Positions 50,977 to 60,169 of a DNA stretch of 64,000 bases are shown here, piece by piece. Made by a program: the position numbers and the translations under genes. The DNA comes from Halosimplex salinum (GTDB taxonomy: Archaea > Halobacteriota > Halobacteria > Halobacteriales > Haloarculaceae). Position 1 is the stretch's first letter. Each line of letters begins with the position of its first letter. The notes below the pieces were generated by a model. The model was not told the DNA's origin. It worked only from the letters and a program-made list of their open reading frames with translations, and ran no database searches. The DNA lies in assembly GCF_003730195.1 (NCBI RefSeq), contig NZ_QWGG01000003.1:1-64000 (forward strand), written 5' to 3'.

Positions 50977-52266
50977 GTGCGACGGGTCCTGGCGATGGCG
51001 TTGCTGGGCATGGTCGTCGTCGCGGGCGTGGGGGCGCTGGGGGCGAGCGCGGTCGACGACGTCGACGATACGCACGCGACGCCGAACGGGTCAGCCGACA
51101 GTTCGTCCCCGCTTGGGGGTACGAACGGGAGCGACGCGCTTCTCGAGAAGATTGACCAGTGGGGATTCGGAGCGGGACCCGCCGGGAGCGGCACGGACGG
51201 AGGGGCGGCGGACGAAACCGGTCCCACGGCCGAACGAGCGCCCATCGGCGCGAACGGCAGCGAACCGGTGTCGCCGGAGTCGGGCGGTTCGAACGCGAGC
51301 GCGGACAGTCTCGACTCCGACGGCGACGGACTCTCCGACGTGAGAGAGCGCGACGTCGGTACCGAGCCGTTCGACCCCGACACCGACGGCGACGGGCTGG
51401 CCGACGGGCACGAACTGGACATCGGGACGGACCCGCTCGACCCCGACACCGACGGCGACGGCGTCTCCGACGCCCGCGAACTCGAACGGGGGACCAGCCC
51501 GAAGTCCATCGACGCCGACGCAGACGGCCTCACCGACGAGCGCGAACTCGACCTCGGGACGGACCCCTTCGACCCCGACACCGACGACGACGGCCTCGGC
51601 GACTGGCAGGAGGTGAACGTCGGGACGGACCCGCTCGACCCCGACACGGACGGTGACCGCCTGCTCGACGGCTGGGAGTACGCCGAGGAGACGGCCGCGG
51701 GGGCGGCGCTCCCCGACAGCGACCCGCTGGCGATGGATCTCTACGTCCAGGTCGACTACGTCCGCGGCGTCGACACAGAGTCCGAGGCGTTCTACGACCG
51801 CATCGAGTCGGAGTTCGAGGAGATGCCCATCCGCCGCCCGAACGAGACCGGGATCGACGTCCACGTCCGCGAGGGCGGCTACATCAACGACACCGCCGCC
51901 TACACCGGTGAGAACTTCCGGTCGCTGAAAGACGAGTACTACGGCGACCGGCTCGGCGCCCGCGCGGGCGTCTACCACCACGTCGTCGTGACGGAGTTCG
52001 CCACCGACGAGGTCGGCTACGGCGACGTCGGCGGCCGCTTCTCCGTGGTCGACGCCGACGCGGCCACCGAGACCAGACGCCACGTCGTCGTCCACGAACT
52101 CCTCCACAACGTCGTCGGCCGCATCGAGGCCCCGGGCGCGTGCGACGACGACCCCCACCACTACTGCGACGGCGGCTGGCTCACCCCGCGTATCACGCCC
52201 GGGGAGAACGAGTACCTCCCCGGCCCCCTCGCCGGCGAGATCGAACGCGAAGGCTTCCAGCCCTGA
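50977..52266 (+). CDS. Secreted calcium-repeat protein with HExxH metallopeptidase motif
   Basis: A 429-residue protein starting at GTG 50977 with a Sec-type signal (1 to about 26). After a Gly/Ser-rich linker come six thrombospondin-type-3-like Ca-binding repeats (about 110-235; SDGDGLSD, TDGDGLAD, TDGDGVSD, ADADGLTD, TDDDGLGD, TDGDRLLD). The C-terminal domain (about 245-429) has HELLH at residues 373-377, the zinc and catalytic motif of many metallopeptidases, with several Cys and His close by (ACDDDPHHYCDGG). The third zinc ligand is unclear. It should be secreted or surface-bound. Confidence 0.8.
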   Translation: MRRVLAMALLGMVVVAGVGALGASAVDDVDDTHATPNGSADSSSPLGGTNGSDALLEKIDQWGFGAGPAGSGTDGGAADETGPTAERAPIGANGSEPVSPESGGSNASADSLDSDGDGLSDVRERDVGTEPFDPDTDGDGLADGHELDIGTDPLDPDTDGDGVSDARELERGTSPKSIDADADGLTDERELDLGTDPFDPDTDDDGLGDWQEVNVGTDPLDPDTDGDRLLDGWEYAEETAAGAALPDSDPLAMDLYVQVDYVRGVDTESEAFYDRIESEFEEMPIRRPNETGIDVHVREGGYINDTAAYTGENFRSLKDEYYGDRLGARAGVYHHVVVTEFATDEVGYGDVGGRFSVVDADAATETRRHVVVHELLHNVVGRIEAPGACDDDPHHYCDGGWLTPRITPGENEYLPGPLAGEIEREGFQP

Positions 52267-52275
52267 ACAGGGCCT

Positions 52276-52638
52276 TCACCGGGCGTTCGGCCCTCGTTCC
52301 TGGGGCTGTGCCTGCTGTGCTTGCCCCTGCGGCGCGGACCGGTTTCGCTGTTGCTGTGGCTGGGGTTGTGACTGTTGCTGGGACTGAGACTGTGACTGAG
52401 GCTGTTGCTGTTGCTGTGGCTGGGGCTGAGGCTGGCCCGGTCCCATCTGCGGCGTCACACCCTCCGGCAGGACGTACCAGAGCCGATTGTGCGGGACGAA
52501 CCCGACCTGCTGGGCCTCCTTGGTGTCGTAGCGCTCGCGTTCCCGCTGTTTCTCGGTCCCGTAGAGGACGAGTCCGTACTCGTTCACCTCGTATCGCGCG
52601 CACTCGAAGACCGTGCCGTCGGTACAGTATACTTGCAT
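52276..52638 (-). CDS. Small conserved protein with Gln-rich tail
   Basis: A 120-residue protein. The first about 65 residues form a conserved-looking beta domain (MQVYCTDGTVFECARYEVNEYG, VGFVPHNRLWYVLP). The rest is a low-complexity tail of Gln, Pro and Ser (PQPQPQQQQQPQSQSQSQ and similar), due to short CTGTTG/CTGGGG-type repeats in the DNA. ATG 52638 was chosen because the conserved part starts there. It is convergent with the metallopeptidase-like gene (9 bp apart). The head may be a ligand- or RNA-binding module. Confidence 0.75.
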   Translation of the reverse strand: MQVYCTDGTVFECARYEVNEYGLVLYGTEKQRERERYDTKEAQQVGFVPHNRLWYVLPEGVTPQMGPGQPQPQPQQQQQPQSQSQSQQQSQPQPQQQRNRSAPQGQAQQAQPQERGPNAR

Positions 52639-52707
52639 CGCTCTCGTTTGGGTCGCCGGGCGGTTGAACCTGCTGTCGACCCGGGTCGCCGGAAGGTTTA
52701 CTTTTGT

Positions 52708-52723
52708 TCCCACTCGAGTGGGA
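52708..52723. promoter_or_regulatory. Operator palindrome of the vapBC module
   Basis: TCCCACTCGAGTGGGA is a perfect 16-bp palindrome that ends 3 bp before the antitoxin ATG (52727). An A+T-rich TTTACTTTTGTT precedes it as likely TATA region. Antitoxins of this type usually repress their own operon by binding such sites, here overlapping the transcription start. Confidence 0.7.
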
Positions 52724-52726
52724 CAC

Positions 52727-52984
52727 ATGGCGGCAGAGGAACGACGGGTCGACGAGAAGGGGCGAGTGACGATCCCACAGTCGGTGCGAGAGTCGCTCGG
52801 GATCGAACCGGGCGAAGAGGTGACAGTGTCGGTCGACGACGGGAGCGTCGTCATCAGACCGAGAGTCACGCGCGAAGAGTTCGTCGAGACCATGACCGGC
52901 GTCATCACGGAGGAGACGCGCGCCGACGACGCAGAAGCGATCGACCCGCGAGACCTGAAAGAGGACTGGACGAGCGATCTGTAA
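52727..52984 (+). CDS. vapB: AbrB/MazE-type antitoxin (VapB)
   Basis: An 85-residue protein with an N-terminal SpoVT/AbrB swapped-hairpin domain (RRVDEKGRVTIPQSVRESLGI, GEEVTVSVDDGSVVI) and a C-terminal region (about 48-85) for toxin binding. It is followed directly by the PIN toxin gene, whose ATG overlaps the TAA stop by one base. Confidence 0.92.
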   Translation: MAAEERRVDEKGRVTIPQSVRESLGIEPGEEVTVSVDDGSVVIRPRVTREEFVETMTGVITEETRADDAEAIDPRDLKEDWTSDL

Positions 52985-53403
52985 TGGTCTGTCTCGACGC
53001 GAACGTCTGGATCTACTTCCTCGACGGGACGCTAGAGGAACACGACGCCGTCGTCGACGACGTGCGTCGCGTACTGACCGACGAGCCCGTGTTCACGACG
53101 GCCGTCCTCCAGATGGAAGTCGTCCACTACCTGACGAACCAGATCGCAGAGAGCGACAGCAAAACCGAGCGGTTTCTCTCCCTGGAAGACGTTACGACCG
53201 CAGATCTGACCAGTGACGACGTGGCGGCGGCGACGGATTTACTGGCGACACACGGTGAAGTGGGCATCGGCGGGCGTGACGCGACAGTCGTAGCCGCGAT
53301 GGACCGGTACGACGTGAGTCAGTTGTGGACCCACGACGAGGGACTGGTGCGACTGGGCGACCGCGTCCCGTGGCTCGACGTGACCGACCCCGTCGAGTCG
53401 TAG
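52984..53403 (+). CDS. vapC: PIN-domain toxin (VapC)
   Basis: A 139-residue ribonuclease toxin. PIN acidic residues are Asp5 in CLDANVWIY, Glu in MEVVHYL (about 44), Asp in GRDATVVAAMDRY (about 100 and 108) and a late Asp in WTHDEGL. The gene overlaps vapB by 1 bp (TAATG), so synthesis is coupled. VapC toxins cut tRNAs or rRNA when freed from the antitoxin. Confidence 0.93.
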   Translation: MVCLDANVWIYFLDGTLEEHDAVVDDVRRVLTDEPVFTTAVLQMEVVHYLTNQIAESDSKTERFLSLEDVTTADLTSDDVAAATDLLATHGEVGIGGRDATVVAAMDRYDVSQLWTHDEGLVRLGDRVPWLDVTDPVES

Positions 53404-53471
53404 CGAGTCGACGCTAGCCGTCCGCCACGATCACCGCGCTCGCGGGTCGCTCCGCTCCCTGCTCGCTATCC

Positions 53472-53496
53472 GTGGTCCTCACTCCGTTCGGACCAC
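53472..53496. repeat. 7-bp stem-loop downstream of vapC
   Basis: GTGGTCC (53472-53478) pairs with GGACCAC (53490-53496). It lies in the 140-bp gap between vapC and uvrB, beside another C/G-rich hairpin (GGGTCGCTCCGCTCCC). No T-run follows. It does not carry the core of the dispersed element. Confidence 0.5.
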
Positions 53497-53543
53497 GCAC
53501 CCCAAACACACCCCTCAAGTCCCTTCGGACCTAGCCCCGTACA

Positions 53544-55604
53544 ATGAGCGACACCGAGGGCCCCCTGTCACCGGACAGACCGGACGCCGAGAGCGACTTC
53601 CGCGTCGAGGCCCCCTTCGAACCGGCGGGCGACCAGCCCGAGGCCATCCGGCAACTCGCCGAGGGCTTCCGCCAGGGGATGGACAAGCAGACCCTGCTCG
53701 GCGTCACCGGGTCGGGGAAGACCAACACCGTCTCGTGGCTGATCGAGGAGATACAGAGCCCGACGCTCGTCATCGCCCACAACAAGACGCTTGCCGCGCA
53801 GCTGTACGAGGAGTTCCGGGAGCTGTTCCCCGACAACGCCGTCGAGTACTTCGTCTCCTACTACGACTACTACCAGCCGGAGGCCTACGTCGAGCAGACC
53901 GACACCTACATCGACAAGGACGCCTCCATCAACGACGAGATCGACCGCCTGCGCCACTCCGCAACCCGCTCGCTACTCACGCGTGACGACGTGATCGTCG
54001 TCGCCTCGGTGTCCGCGATCTACGGCCTGGGCGACCCGCAGAACTACGTCGACATGAGCCTCGAACTCGAGGTCGGCCAGGGGATCGACCGCGACGAGGT
54101 GCTCTCGCGGCTGGTCGACCTGAACTACGAGCGCAACGACGTGGACTTCACGCAGGGCACCTTCCGCGTCCGGGGCGACACCCTCGAGATATATCCGATG
54201 TACGGCCGGTACGCGGTTCGGGTCGAGTTCTGGGGGGAGGAGATCGACCGGATGCTCAAGGTCGACCCGCTGGAGGGCGAGGTGAAGTCGACCGAGCCCG
54301 CGGTGTTGATCCACCCGGCCGAACACTACTCGATCCCCGAGCAGCGCCTCCAGCGCGCCATCGAGGAGATCGAGGAGCTCAAGGAGGAACGAGTGCGCTA
54401 CTTCGAGCGCAACGGCGACCACGTCGCCGCCCAGCGCATCGAGGAGCGCACCACCTTCGACCTGGAGATGATGCGCGAGACCGGCTACTGCTCGGGCATC
54501 GAGAACTACTCCGTCCACCTCTCCGAGCGTGACTCGGGCGACGCGCCCTACACGCTCGTCGACTACTTCCCCGACGACTTCCTCACAGTCATCGACGAGT
54601 CCCACCAGACGATCCCCCAGATCAAGGGGCAGTTCGCGGGCGACCGCTCGCGCAAGGAGTCGCTGATCGACAACGGGTTCCGCCTCCCCACGGCGTACGA
54701 CAACCGCCCGCTCACCTTCGAGGAGTTCGGGGAGAAGACCGACAAGACGCTGTACGTCAGCGCGACGCCGAGCGACTACGAACGCGAGGAGAGCGACCAG
54801 GTCGTCGAACAGATCGTCCGGCCCACCCACCTCGTGGACCCGGCCGTCGAGGTCTCCCCGGCCGAGGGCCAGATCGACGACCTGCTGGACCGGATCGACG
54901 ACCGCGTCGAGCGCGAGGAGCGCGTGCTCGTCACGACGCTCACCAAGCGGATGGCCGAGGACCTCACCGAATACCTCGAGGAGGCCGGCGTCGCCGTCGA
55001 GTACATGCACGACGAGACCGACACGCTCGAACGTCACGAGCTCATCCGCTCGCTCCGACTGGGCGAGATCGACGTGCTCGTCGGGATCAACCTCCTCCGG
55101 GAGGGGCTGGACATCCCCGAGGTCTCGCTCGTCGCCATCCTCGACGCCGACCAGGAGGGGTTCCTCCGCTCGGAGACGACGCTCGTCCAGACGATGGGGC
55201 GGGCGGCCCGGAACGTCAACGGCGAGGTCGTCCTCTACGCCGACGACCCGAGCGACGCGATGCACTCGGCCATCGAGGAGACCAACCGACGTCGGGAGAT
55301 CCAGGAGGCGTACAACGAGGAACACGGCTTCGAACCGACGACGATCGAGAAGGAGGTCGGCGAGTCCTCGCTGCCGGGGTCGAAGACCGACACCGGGAGC
55401 GCCGCGTCGCTCGACCCCGAGGACGACGAGGAAGCCGCCCGGGCCATCGAGCGCCTCCAGGACCGCATGGAGGAGGCCGCCGACAACCTCGAGTTCGAAC
55501 TCGCCGCCGACATCCGCGACCGCATCCACGAACTGCGCCAGGAGTACGACCTCGCCGGCGACGGCGAGGAGGGCGTCGTCCCCGAACCCGTCGACGAGTT
55601 CTGA
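53544..55604 (+). CDS. uvrB: Excinuclease ABC subunit B
   Basis: A 686-residue nucleotide-excision-repair helicase-like protein. Motif [11 protein letters not shown] (about 52-61), the DNA-handling beta-hairpin [10 protein letters not shown] (about 107-116), DESHQT (motif II, about 351-356), motif IV-VI region ([19 protein letters not shown]) and the C-terminal UVR domain that contacts UvrC (about 640-675, [17 protein letters not shown]). Haloarchaea acquired UvrABC from bacteria. UvrA and UvrC genes are not in the window. Confidence 0.98.
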   Translation: MSDTEGPLSPDRPDAESDFRVEAPFEPAGDQPEAIRQLAEGFRQGMDKQTLLGVTGSGKTNTVSWLIEEIQSPTLVIAHNKTLAAQLYEEFRELFPDNAVEYFVSYYDYYQPEAYVEQTDTYIDKDASINDEIDRLRHSATRSLLTRDDVIVVASVSAIYGLGDPQNYVDMSLELEVGQGIDRDEVLSRLVDLNYERNDVDFTQGTFRVRGDTLEIYPMYGRYAVRVEFWGEEIDRMLKVDPLEGEVKSTEPAVLIHPAEHYSIPEQRLQRAIEEIEELKEERVRYFERNGDHVAAQRIEERTTFDLEMMRETGYCSGIENYSVHLSERDSGDAPYTLVDYFPDDFLTVIDESHQTIPQIKGQFAGDRSRKESLIDNGFRLPTAYDNRPLTFEEFGEKTDKTLYVSATPSDYEREESDQVVEQIVRPTHLVDPAVEVSPAEGQIDDLLDRIDDRVEREERVLVTTLTKRMAEDLTEYLEEAGVAVEYMHDETDTLERHELIRSLRLGEIDVLVGINLLREGLDIPEVSLVAILDADQEGFLRSETTLVQTMGRAARNVNGEVVLYADDPSDAMHSAIEETNRRREIQEAYNEEHGFEPTTIEKEVGESSLPGSKTDTGSAASLDPEDDEEAARAIERLQDRMEEAADNLEFELAADIRDRIHELRQEYDLAGDGEEGVVPEPVDEF

Positions 55605-55719
55605 GCGGTCGGCGGTGACCCCGCTCGGGTGACCGATCGGACGGACGTGGCCACCAACTGGGACGCGTGCGACAAGATATTTGTCGGGCGAGCGAGACCA
55701 ACCGACAGAGGTCCGCTGG

Positions 55720-58389
55720 ATGGACGACACTACCCCGCACTCAGACGACACACGCCCCGCATCGACGCGGCGGCGATTCCTCGCCGGCCTGACCGCGACC
55801 GGCGTGGCCGGGTCGGCGCTGGCCGCCTCCGCCGCTGGCGAACAGACACCGTCGGATCGAGGGGCGAGCGCCGCGGCCAGCCGGTGGCCCATGTTCGCCT
55901 ACGACGCCGCGAACACGGGTCACAGCAGCGCGAACGCTCCGAGGTCCGGTATCGCGGTCCGCTGGAATCGAGCGATCGACGCGACCGGCGAACCGACGTT
56001 CGACAGGACGAACGCGTACGTACGGAGCTCCGACGGGAGCCTGTACGCGCTCGACCGTTCGACCGGCGAGACGAGCTGGCGCTACCGGACCGACGCCGCG
56101 AACGACTCCCCGACGACGGCGGCCGTCGCCGGCGGGACGGCCTTCTTCGACGACGGCGCCGCGGTCACTGCGATCAGGACGAACTCCCAGGAGCAGTTCT
56201 GGCGCACCGAACTCGACGACAGCGTCTCGGCGCCCGTGACCGTGACCAGCGACCGCGTCCTCGTCGGCACCGACGCCGGCACGCTCTACTCGCTCAGCAG
56301 GGACGCGGGCAGCGAGCGCTGGACGTTCGAGACGAGCGACGGGATCGCGGCCGCAGCAGCCTACAACGGCAGCAGAGTGATCGTCGCCGCGGCCGACGGC
56401 ACCGTCACTGCCCTCGACGGCACGAGCGGGAACTCCCGCTGGGAGTTCGAGACCGACGCCCCGACCGAAGCGATCACGCCTGTCGCGAGAGGCGATCAGG
56501 TGTTCGTCGGCGATGCGGACGGCGCCATCTACGCGCTCGACAGTACTGACGGCCGCGTGCGCTGGCGGTCCGACCTCGGTAGCGGGGTCGTCGACGGGGC
56601 GGCCGTCACGCAGAACACGGTGTTCGTGCCGACGGCGGACGGGACGCTCCACGTGCTGAACACGAGCCAGGGGAGCAAGCGCTGGAGCGTCGACCTCGGC
56701 GCCGCGCCGGCCCGGAAGCCGGTCGTCACCGACGACGCCGTCTACGTCGCCACCGCCGAGGACACCGTCTCCTCGTACCCTCGAAACCAGGGCGAGGAGA
56801 ACTGGCGAGCGGAGCTCCCGGTCGACGACCCGCACCTCTCCGTGGTCGACGGCGTGGTCGCCGTCGTCGGCGGACTCTACGTGGCAATCGAGAACGGGTC
56901 CCAGACCGAGATCACTCGCGGGTCGTTCGACACGGTCACGAACCGGTGGCGGTACGAGACCGACGGTCTCGCGACGGGGACGCCCGCGCTGACCGAGACG
57001 GCGCTGTACGCGAGCGACGACGCGGACGCCTGCTACGCGATCGATCCGACCGAGGGGACCGAACAGTGGCGCTTCGAGGCCGAACACCAGGTGACGGGAC
57101 CGGCCGCCGACGCCGACGGCATGTACGTCGGCACCGACGACAGTACGGTCCTGGCGCTCGACGCCGAAGACGGGACCGAGCGCTGGTCGTTCGAGACGGA
57201 CGACCCGGTACCGGCGGCGCCCGTTCGCTGGCGAGACCTGGTGATCGCCCTCGACAACGGAGGCCGACTCTACGCCCTCGACGCCGGCGACGGGAGCCAG
57301 CGCTGGACGGGCCGTGTCGACAAGGGCGGGACGCGGCCCGCCATCGGCGGCGACCGGGTGTACGCCAGTTCCCCCAGCGGTGTCGTCTCGGCGTTCGACG
57401 CCGGTTCGGGGCAGGAACAGTGGGGCTTCCGCGCGAGCGCGACGATCGCCGAACCCGCCGCCGCCGACGGGACCGCGTACGTCGGCGACAGGAACGGCCG
57501 GTTCTACGCGCTCGACGCCCGCAAGGGCGAAACACAGTGGTCGATTGAACTCGGCTCGGCCGTCAGGGCGGCGCCGACCGTCACGAGCGACACGGTCTAC
57601 GTCGGGACGGTCGACGGGACGCTCCACGCGTACGACCTCGACGGGAATCGCCGCTGGCGGGCCGACGCCGGCGAGTCCGTCCGCGCGAAACCGGGAGTGG
57701 CCGGCGACCTGGTCACCGTCGGGAGCGAGGACGAACGCCTCTACGCGTTCGACGCCGGGGACGGGAGCCAGCGCTGGTCGTACGACACCGGCGCACCGCT
57801 CCGGTCGACGGCGGTCTTCGGCAACGACTCCGTCTACGTCGCGAGCGCAGAGGTCGCCGCGCTCGACCCGCCGGGGACCGTCCAGACGCCGACGCCGACG
57901 GCGACACCGAGTGACACGCAGACGCCGACCCCGACGGCGACGGCGACGCCGACCGACACGCCCGGCGAAACGCCGACGGCCACCGACGGCCGCTCACCGA
58001 CGCCCACCCGGACGCCGACGGCGACGCCGACCGACACGCCCGGCGGAACGCCGACGCCGACCACCGTGCCGGGCGAACCGGTCAGCACGACGGCCTCGCC
58101 AGCCGCCGAAGAGACGACCGCCGCGACCGCGACGGCGACACCACCCGCGACGCCGACGGCGACGACCACCGGCGGCGGGACCGGCGGTGGTGGCGGCGGA
58201 GACGGTCCGCTCGACGATCTCGGACTCTCACAGGACTGGGTTCCCTACGCCGGTGCCGGCGCGCTCGCCGCGCTGGTCGGGCTTGGCGCGGCCGTCAAGC
58301 GCTTCGGCGGCGGCAGCGGTGGGACGACCGGCGGCCAGGGAGCAGACGCCCTCGACTGGGGCGGCGGCCTCGACGACGACGACAAGTAA
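55720..58389 (+). CDS. Large Tat-exported PQQ-type beta-propeller protein with membrane anchor
   Basis: An 889-residue exported protein. The N-terminal Tat signal is TRRRFLAGLTATGVAGSALA (about 17-36). Some fourteen or more propeller repeats follow (LYALDRSTGETSW, VTALDGTSGNSRW, YALDSTDGRVRW, and so on), enough for two propellers. A Thr/Pro-rich linker (TPTPTATPSD..., about 725-830) with a Gly run precedes a C-terminal helix (VPYAGAGALAALVGLGAAV, about 845-863) and a short acidic tail. Length and Thr/Pro stalk suggest a surface protein, probably O-glycosylated. Ligand unknown. Confidence 0.86.
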   Translation: MDDTTPHSDDTRPASTRRRFLAGLTATGVAGSALAASAAGEQTPSDRGASAAASRWPMFAYDAANTGHSSANAPRSGIAVRWNRAIDATGEPTFDRTNAYVRSSDGSLYALDRSTGETSWRYRTDAANDSPTTAAVAGGTAFFDDGAAVTAIRTNSQEQFWRTELDDSVSAPVTVTSDRVLVGTDAGTLYSLSRDAGSERWTFETSDGIAAAAAYNGSRVIVAAADGTVTALDGTSGNSRWEFETDAPTEAITPVARGDQVFVGDADGAIYALDSTDGRVRWRSDLGSGVVDGAAVTQNTVFVPTADGTLHVLNTSQGSKRWSVDLGAAPARKPVVTDDAVYVATAEDTVSSYPRNQGEENWRAELPVDDPHLSVVDGVVAVVGGLYVAIENGSQTEITRGSFDTVTNRWRYETDGLATGTPALTETALYASDDADACYAIDPTEGTEQWRFEAEHQVTGPAADADGMYVGTDDSTVLALDAEDGTERWSFETDDPVPAAPVRWRDLVIALDNGGRLYALDAGDGSQRWTGRVDKGGTRPAIGGDRVYASSPSGVVSAFDAGSGQEQWGFRASATIAEPAAADGTAYVGDRNGRFYALDARKGETQWSIELGSAVRAAPTVTSDTVYVGTVDGTLHAYDLDGNRRWRADAGESVRAKPGVAGDLVTVGSEDERLYAFDAGDGSQRWSYDTGAPLRSTAVFGNDSVYVASAEVAALDPPGTVQTPTPTATPSDTQTPTPTATATPTDTPGETPTATDGRSPTPTRTPTATPTDTPGGTPTPTTVPGEPVSTTASPAAEETTAATATATPPATPTATTTGGGTGGGGGGDGPLDDLGLSQDWVPYAGAGALAALVGLGAAVKRFGGGSGGTTGGQGADALDWGGGLDDDDK

Positions 58390-58532
58390 CCCGAGGACCG
58401 ATTTTCGCGCGTACACCCACTCGAGGAGCGACCGGTGTCCCGTCGCACCGAACGTTCCGTATCGCGCTCAGTAGTTTATGGCCAGTGCACGTCGACTTGT
58501 ACCCGGACGGAGAGAGACCATCGAAACGAGCC

Positions 58533-59345
58533 TCAGACGGCGTCGGGACCCATTTCGCGGTCGCACGTGACGCTATCGCCGACGGAGAGCGTCGCGGGCG
58601 CGCCGGGGACGCGGGTGTTGACCATCAGGCGGTAGAAGTGGTCGTACCAGTCGCGGTCGACCCACGGGGGCAGCGTCGCCTCGCGTCGTTCGAGGAACCG
58701 CTCGCGGAACCCCGTATCTCCCTCGCCGGTGTCGGGGTCGCGGGTCGGGACGACGCATCGCTGGCAGGGGTTGACTCCGTCGAAGTCGACGCCGCCGACG
58801 GAGAACGGAACCGTCGACTCGCGGTCGGCGTAGAGGCGGTCCTCCCAGAACTCGGGGGCGTCGACGATCAGGTTCGGCCGGAACCGTCGACGCAGTTCGG
58901 CGGCGTCGACTGCGGGTCGCCCCGCGGCCCCGTCGAACCAGGACGCGACGGCGTCGAGGGTCCCGGTCGAGACGAGTGTCGGTCCGCCGGCATCCGTGTC
59001 GTCGGGGAATCCCTGTTCGTCGTCTCGACGGACGGTCACCTCGTACCCGAAGAAGTCGGTCAACCAGGACTCCAGCGCCCCGCGGTCTGCGTCGAGGTCG
59101 AAGCGGATCCAGTCGTCGGTCCCCTGTTCCCGGAGGCGGAGTCGGTCGGTCTCGAGGTCGTACGACGAGCGGAGTCGGTGGACCCGTCGCTCGTTCTTGC
59201 CGTTGACGTAGTCGCCGTCGGCGTCGACCATCGCGTACCGACGATCCGGCGCGAGCGCACCCGAATCGGCGAGTCGCGCTTCGTCGACCAGTTCGGGATC
59301 GAGCGACTTCACGGGATAGACGCGGATCTCGGAGAGCGTGGGCAT
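58533..59345 (-). CDS. MOSC-domain protein (mARC/YcbX-like)
   Basis: A 270-residue molybdenum-cofactor-sulfurase C-terminal-type protein. The N-terminal beta-barrel domain starts IRVYPVKSLDPELVDEA (about 7-23). The MOSC domain carries RFRPNLIVD (about 154-162) and the conserved Cys segment NPCQRCVVPTRDP (about 201-213), the Mo-cofactor-binding site in mARC-type enzymes. YcbX and mARC proteins reduce N-hydroxylated compounds with help from a ferredoxin-type partner, which is absent here as a fusion. Confidence 0.92.
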   Translation of the reverse strand: MPTLSEIRVYPVKSLDPELVDEARLADSGALAPDRRYAMVDADGDYVNGKNERRVHRLRSSYDLETDRLRLREQGTDDWIRFDLDADRGALESWLTDFFGYEVTVRRDDEQGFPDDTDAGGPTLVSTGTLDAVASWFDGAAGRPAVDAAELRRRFRPNLIVDAPEFWEDRLYADRESTVPFSVGGVDFDGVNPCQRCVVPTRDPDTGEGDTGFRERFLERREATLPPWVDRDWYDHFYRLMVNTRVPGAPATLSVGDSVTCDREMGPDAV

Positions 59346-59442
59346 ACGGCGACTTCGCCGGCCGCGTCCCTCTCGATTGCGGTTTCCGCGAGTCATGCCG
59401 GTGGACGAACGTGTGAGGGGCGCTCGAGACGAGGGCCGGCGG

Positions 59443-60087
59443 TCAGGATTCGCCGACGATGGCCGTGAGAACGGCTGATTCGGCGCGTCGGAGCAGTTCG
59501 CCGGCGGTGCTGTGGGCGCAGTCGATCGCGGCTGCGACGTCCGCGACCGACCCGGACCGGGGCACGTCGTAGTACCCGACGGCGACGGCGGCCTCGATCG
59601 CCGTCCGCTGGCGCTCGGTCAGTGTGGCCGGGGCGGACCACTGCTGGAACTGACGGGCGCGCACGATCTCCGTCGGGAACTGGTCCGATAGCTCGGCGTA
59701 GAAGGCGCCGAGCGCGTCGGTCTCGCCGACGGCCTCGAACCGGACGGCACCGCTGGCCTCGAACCGGACCGGCGGCACGAAGACGACGTTCGACTCGGCG
59801 ACCAGGTCGACGACCGGCCCGGGGAGTTCGTAGTCGCTCTGGCGGACGAACGCGTACGTCCCGCCGTCTCCCGCGACGAGATGCGTCCGTGTGGTCGACT
59901 CGACCCCGCCGAGCACGTCCGCCACCGCCGCCCGCTCCGCGTCGAACCACGTCAGCGTCGTCACCTCGGCCGTCGGCCCCCATATCAGCAGATCCGCACG
60001 AGTCACCGGACCACCGCTCATCATCCGCCGGTGGAACGGATGCGCGGCCTCGGGCGGGTACGTCGTCTCGAACGTGACCTGTCGCAT
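59443..60087 (-). CDS. Bat-like HTH regulator
   Basis: A 214-residue DNA-binding protein of the HTH_10 type without PAS or GAF parts. The N-terminal about 150 residues form the beta-rich Bat-like sensory domain (VTFETTYPPEAAHPFHRR at the start), and the C-terminal HTH_10 (about 155-210) has LTERQRTAIEAAVAVGYYDVPR and the recognition helix CAHSTAGELLRRAE. It is divergent from two alpha/beta hydrolase genes, which are its most likely targets. Confidence 0.88.
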   Translation of the reverse strand: MRQVTFETTYPPEAAHPFHRRMMSGGPVTRADLLIWGPTAEVTTLTWFDAERAAVADVLGGVESTTRTHLVAGDGGTYAFVRQSDYELPGPVVDLVAESNVVFVPPVRFEASGAVRFEAVGETDALGAFYAELSDQFPTEIVRARQFQQWSAPATLTERQRTAIEAAVAVGYYDVPRSGSVADVAAAIDCAHSTAGELLRRAESAVLTAIVGES

Positions 60088-60106
60088 CGTGCGGACCCTC
60101 GGAGCC

Positions 60107-60116
60107 ATTATAAAAG
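60107..60116 (-). promoter_or_regulatory. TATA box of the Bat-like gene
   Basis: On the minus strand TTTTATAATG (60116-60107) lies 20-29 nt before the ATG at 60087, so its transcript would be leaderless. Read on the plus strand the same A+T patch lies 54-63 nt upstream of the hydrolase ATG 60170, so a shared promoter region is possible. Confidence 0.55.
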
Positions 60117-60169
60117 ACCGTACTGATCCGGGGGAAACTTCTGCCGGCCGACGCGAGTACGGTCAAGTG

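Noticed and set aside
53411-53520. Fourth copy of the dispersed two-hairpin element
   Set aside because: It has similar G+C-rich hairpins but lacks both the CCATCTTTTTC start and the CAAAAACATGGGTGAAAAA core.
53973-55892. Long minus-strand frame opposite uvrB
   Set aside because: UvrB on the plus strand is unambiguous; the antisense frame is an effect of codon bias.
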